From CAZVBR01 sp964625755 (GTDB lineage Bacteria; Patescibacteriota; Minisyncoccia; Phycocordibacterales; XYD1-FULL-46-19), in NCBI GenBank assembly GCA_964625755.1, contig CAZVBR010000017.1:1-12433 (forward strand): a stretch of 12,433 nucleotides of DNA, given 5' to 3'. This document shows positions 12,422-12,433 of the stretch, one piece after another; positions within the stretch are counted from its first letter, which is position 1, and each line of letters opens with the position of its first letter. The translations under genes and the position numbers were made by a program. The notes beneath the pieces were generated by a model. That model did not search any database. It had not been told where the DNA came from and saw nothing but the letters and a program-made list of their open reading frames with translations.

Positions 12422-12433
12422 TCTTAAGTTCTC

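Noticed and set aside
1..12433. Alternative genetic code with TGA read as Gly
   Set aside because: Two genes (the DUF6941-like gene and the UDG) end at TGA at family-appropriate lengths, and TAA/TAG end the rest.
1..12433. CRISPR arrays, insertion sequences, prophage or defence islands
   Set aside because: No spaced direct repeats, transposase, integrase or nuclease genes were seen on either strand.

Overview
The window reads as chromosomal DNA of a small-genome bacterium, most likely Patescibacteria (CPR) and probably Parcubacteria-like. This is inferred from four things: reduced versions of core proteins (a 243-residue HolA, a MurE ligase without its N-terminal domain); a small two-helix membrane protein of a type I associate with Parcubacteria; tightly packed core genes without mobile elements; and an almost complete lack of Shine-Dalgarno sequences. 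Base composition is moderate (roughly 45% GC by eye). TAA, TAG and TGA all act as stops, so the TGA-to-Gly code of Absconditabacteria/Gracilibacteria is unlikely. Species cannot be named from the sequence alone.

Layout: clpB (disaggregase, minus) is divergent from an mscS-family channel (plus), with a 19-bp near-perfect palindrome between them. A small membrane protein and tRNA-Arg(GCG) follow on the plus strand. A DUF6941-like protein and rpsT (S20) lie on the minus strand. rpsT is divergent from a plus-strand cluster ruvA - femAB-like - murE-like - mutM, whose middle genes are 6 bp apart or overlapping. trmH-like (minus) converges on mutM and diverges from a DoxX-like membrane protein, with only 18 bp between the two start codons. 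tRNA-Lys(UUU) follows. The right end carries three minus-strand genes: mgtC-like, a family-4-type uracil-DNA glycosylase, and holA.

Functional themes: DNA repair and replication (RuvA, MutM, UDG, HolA); peptidoglycan building (the FemAB-like and MurE-like pair); translation (S20, two tRNAs, a SPOUT methylase); and stress or membrane homeostasis (ClpB, MscS, MgtC, DoxX).

The strongest cross-cutting signal is promoter placement. In front of most transcription-unit heads a -10 hexamer ends only 5-8 nt before the start codon, which predicts leaderless mRNAs. Other points worth a second look are: a UDG that has lost all four Fe-S cysteines; ClpB with His in place of the D1 pore-loop Tyr; a GCG-anticodon Arg tRNA in a genome that favours CGA codons; a MurE-like enzyme without the DAP-recognition motif; and strong over-representation of GATC and CCGG. 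No CRISPR array, insertion sequence, phage gene or defence system is visible.
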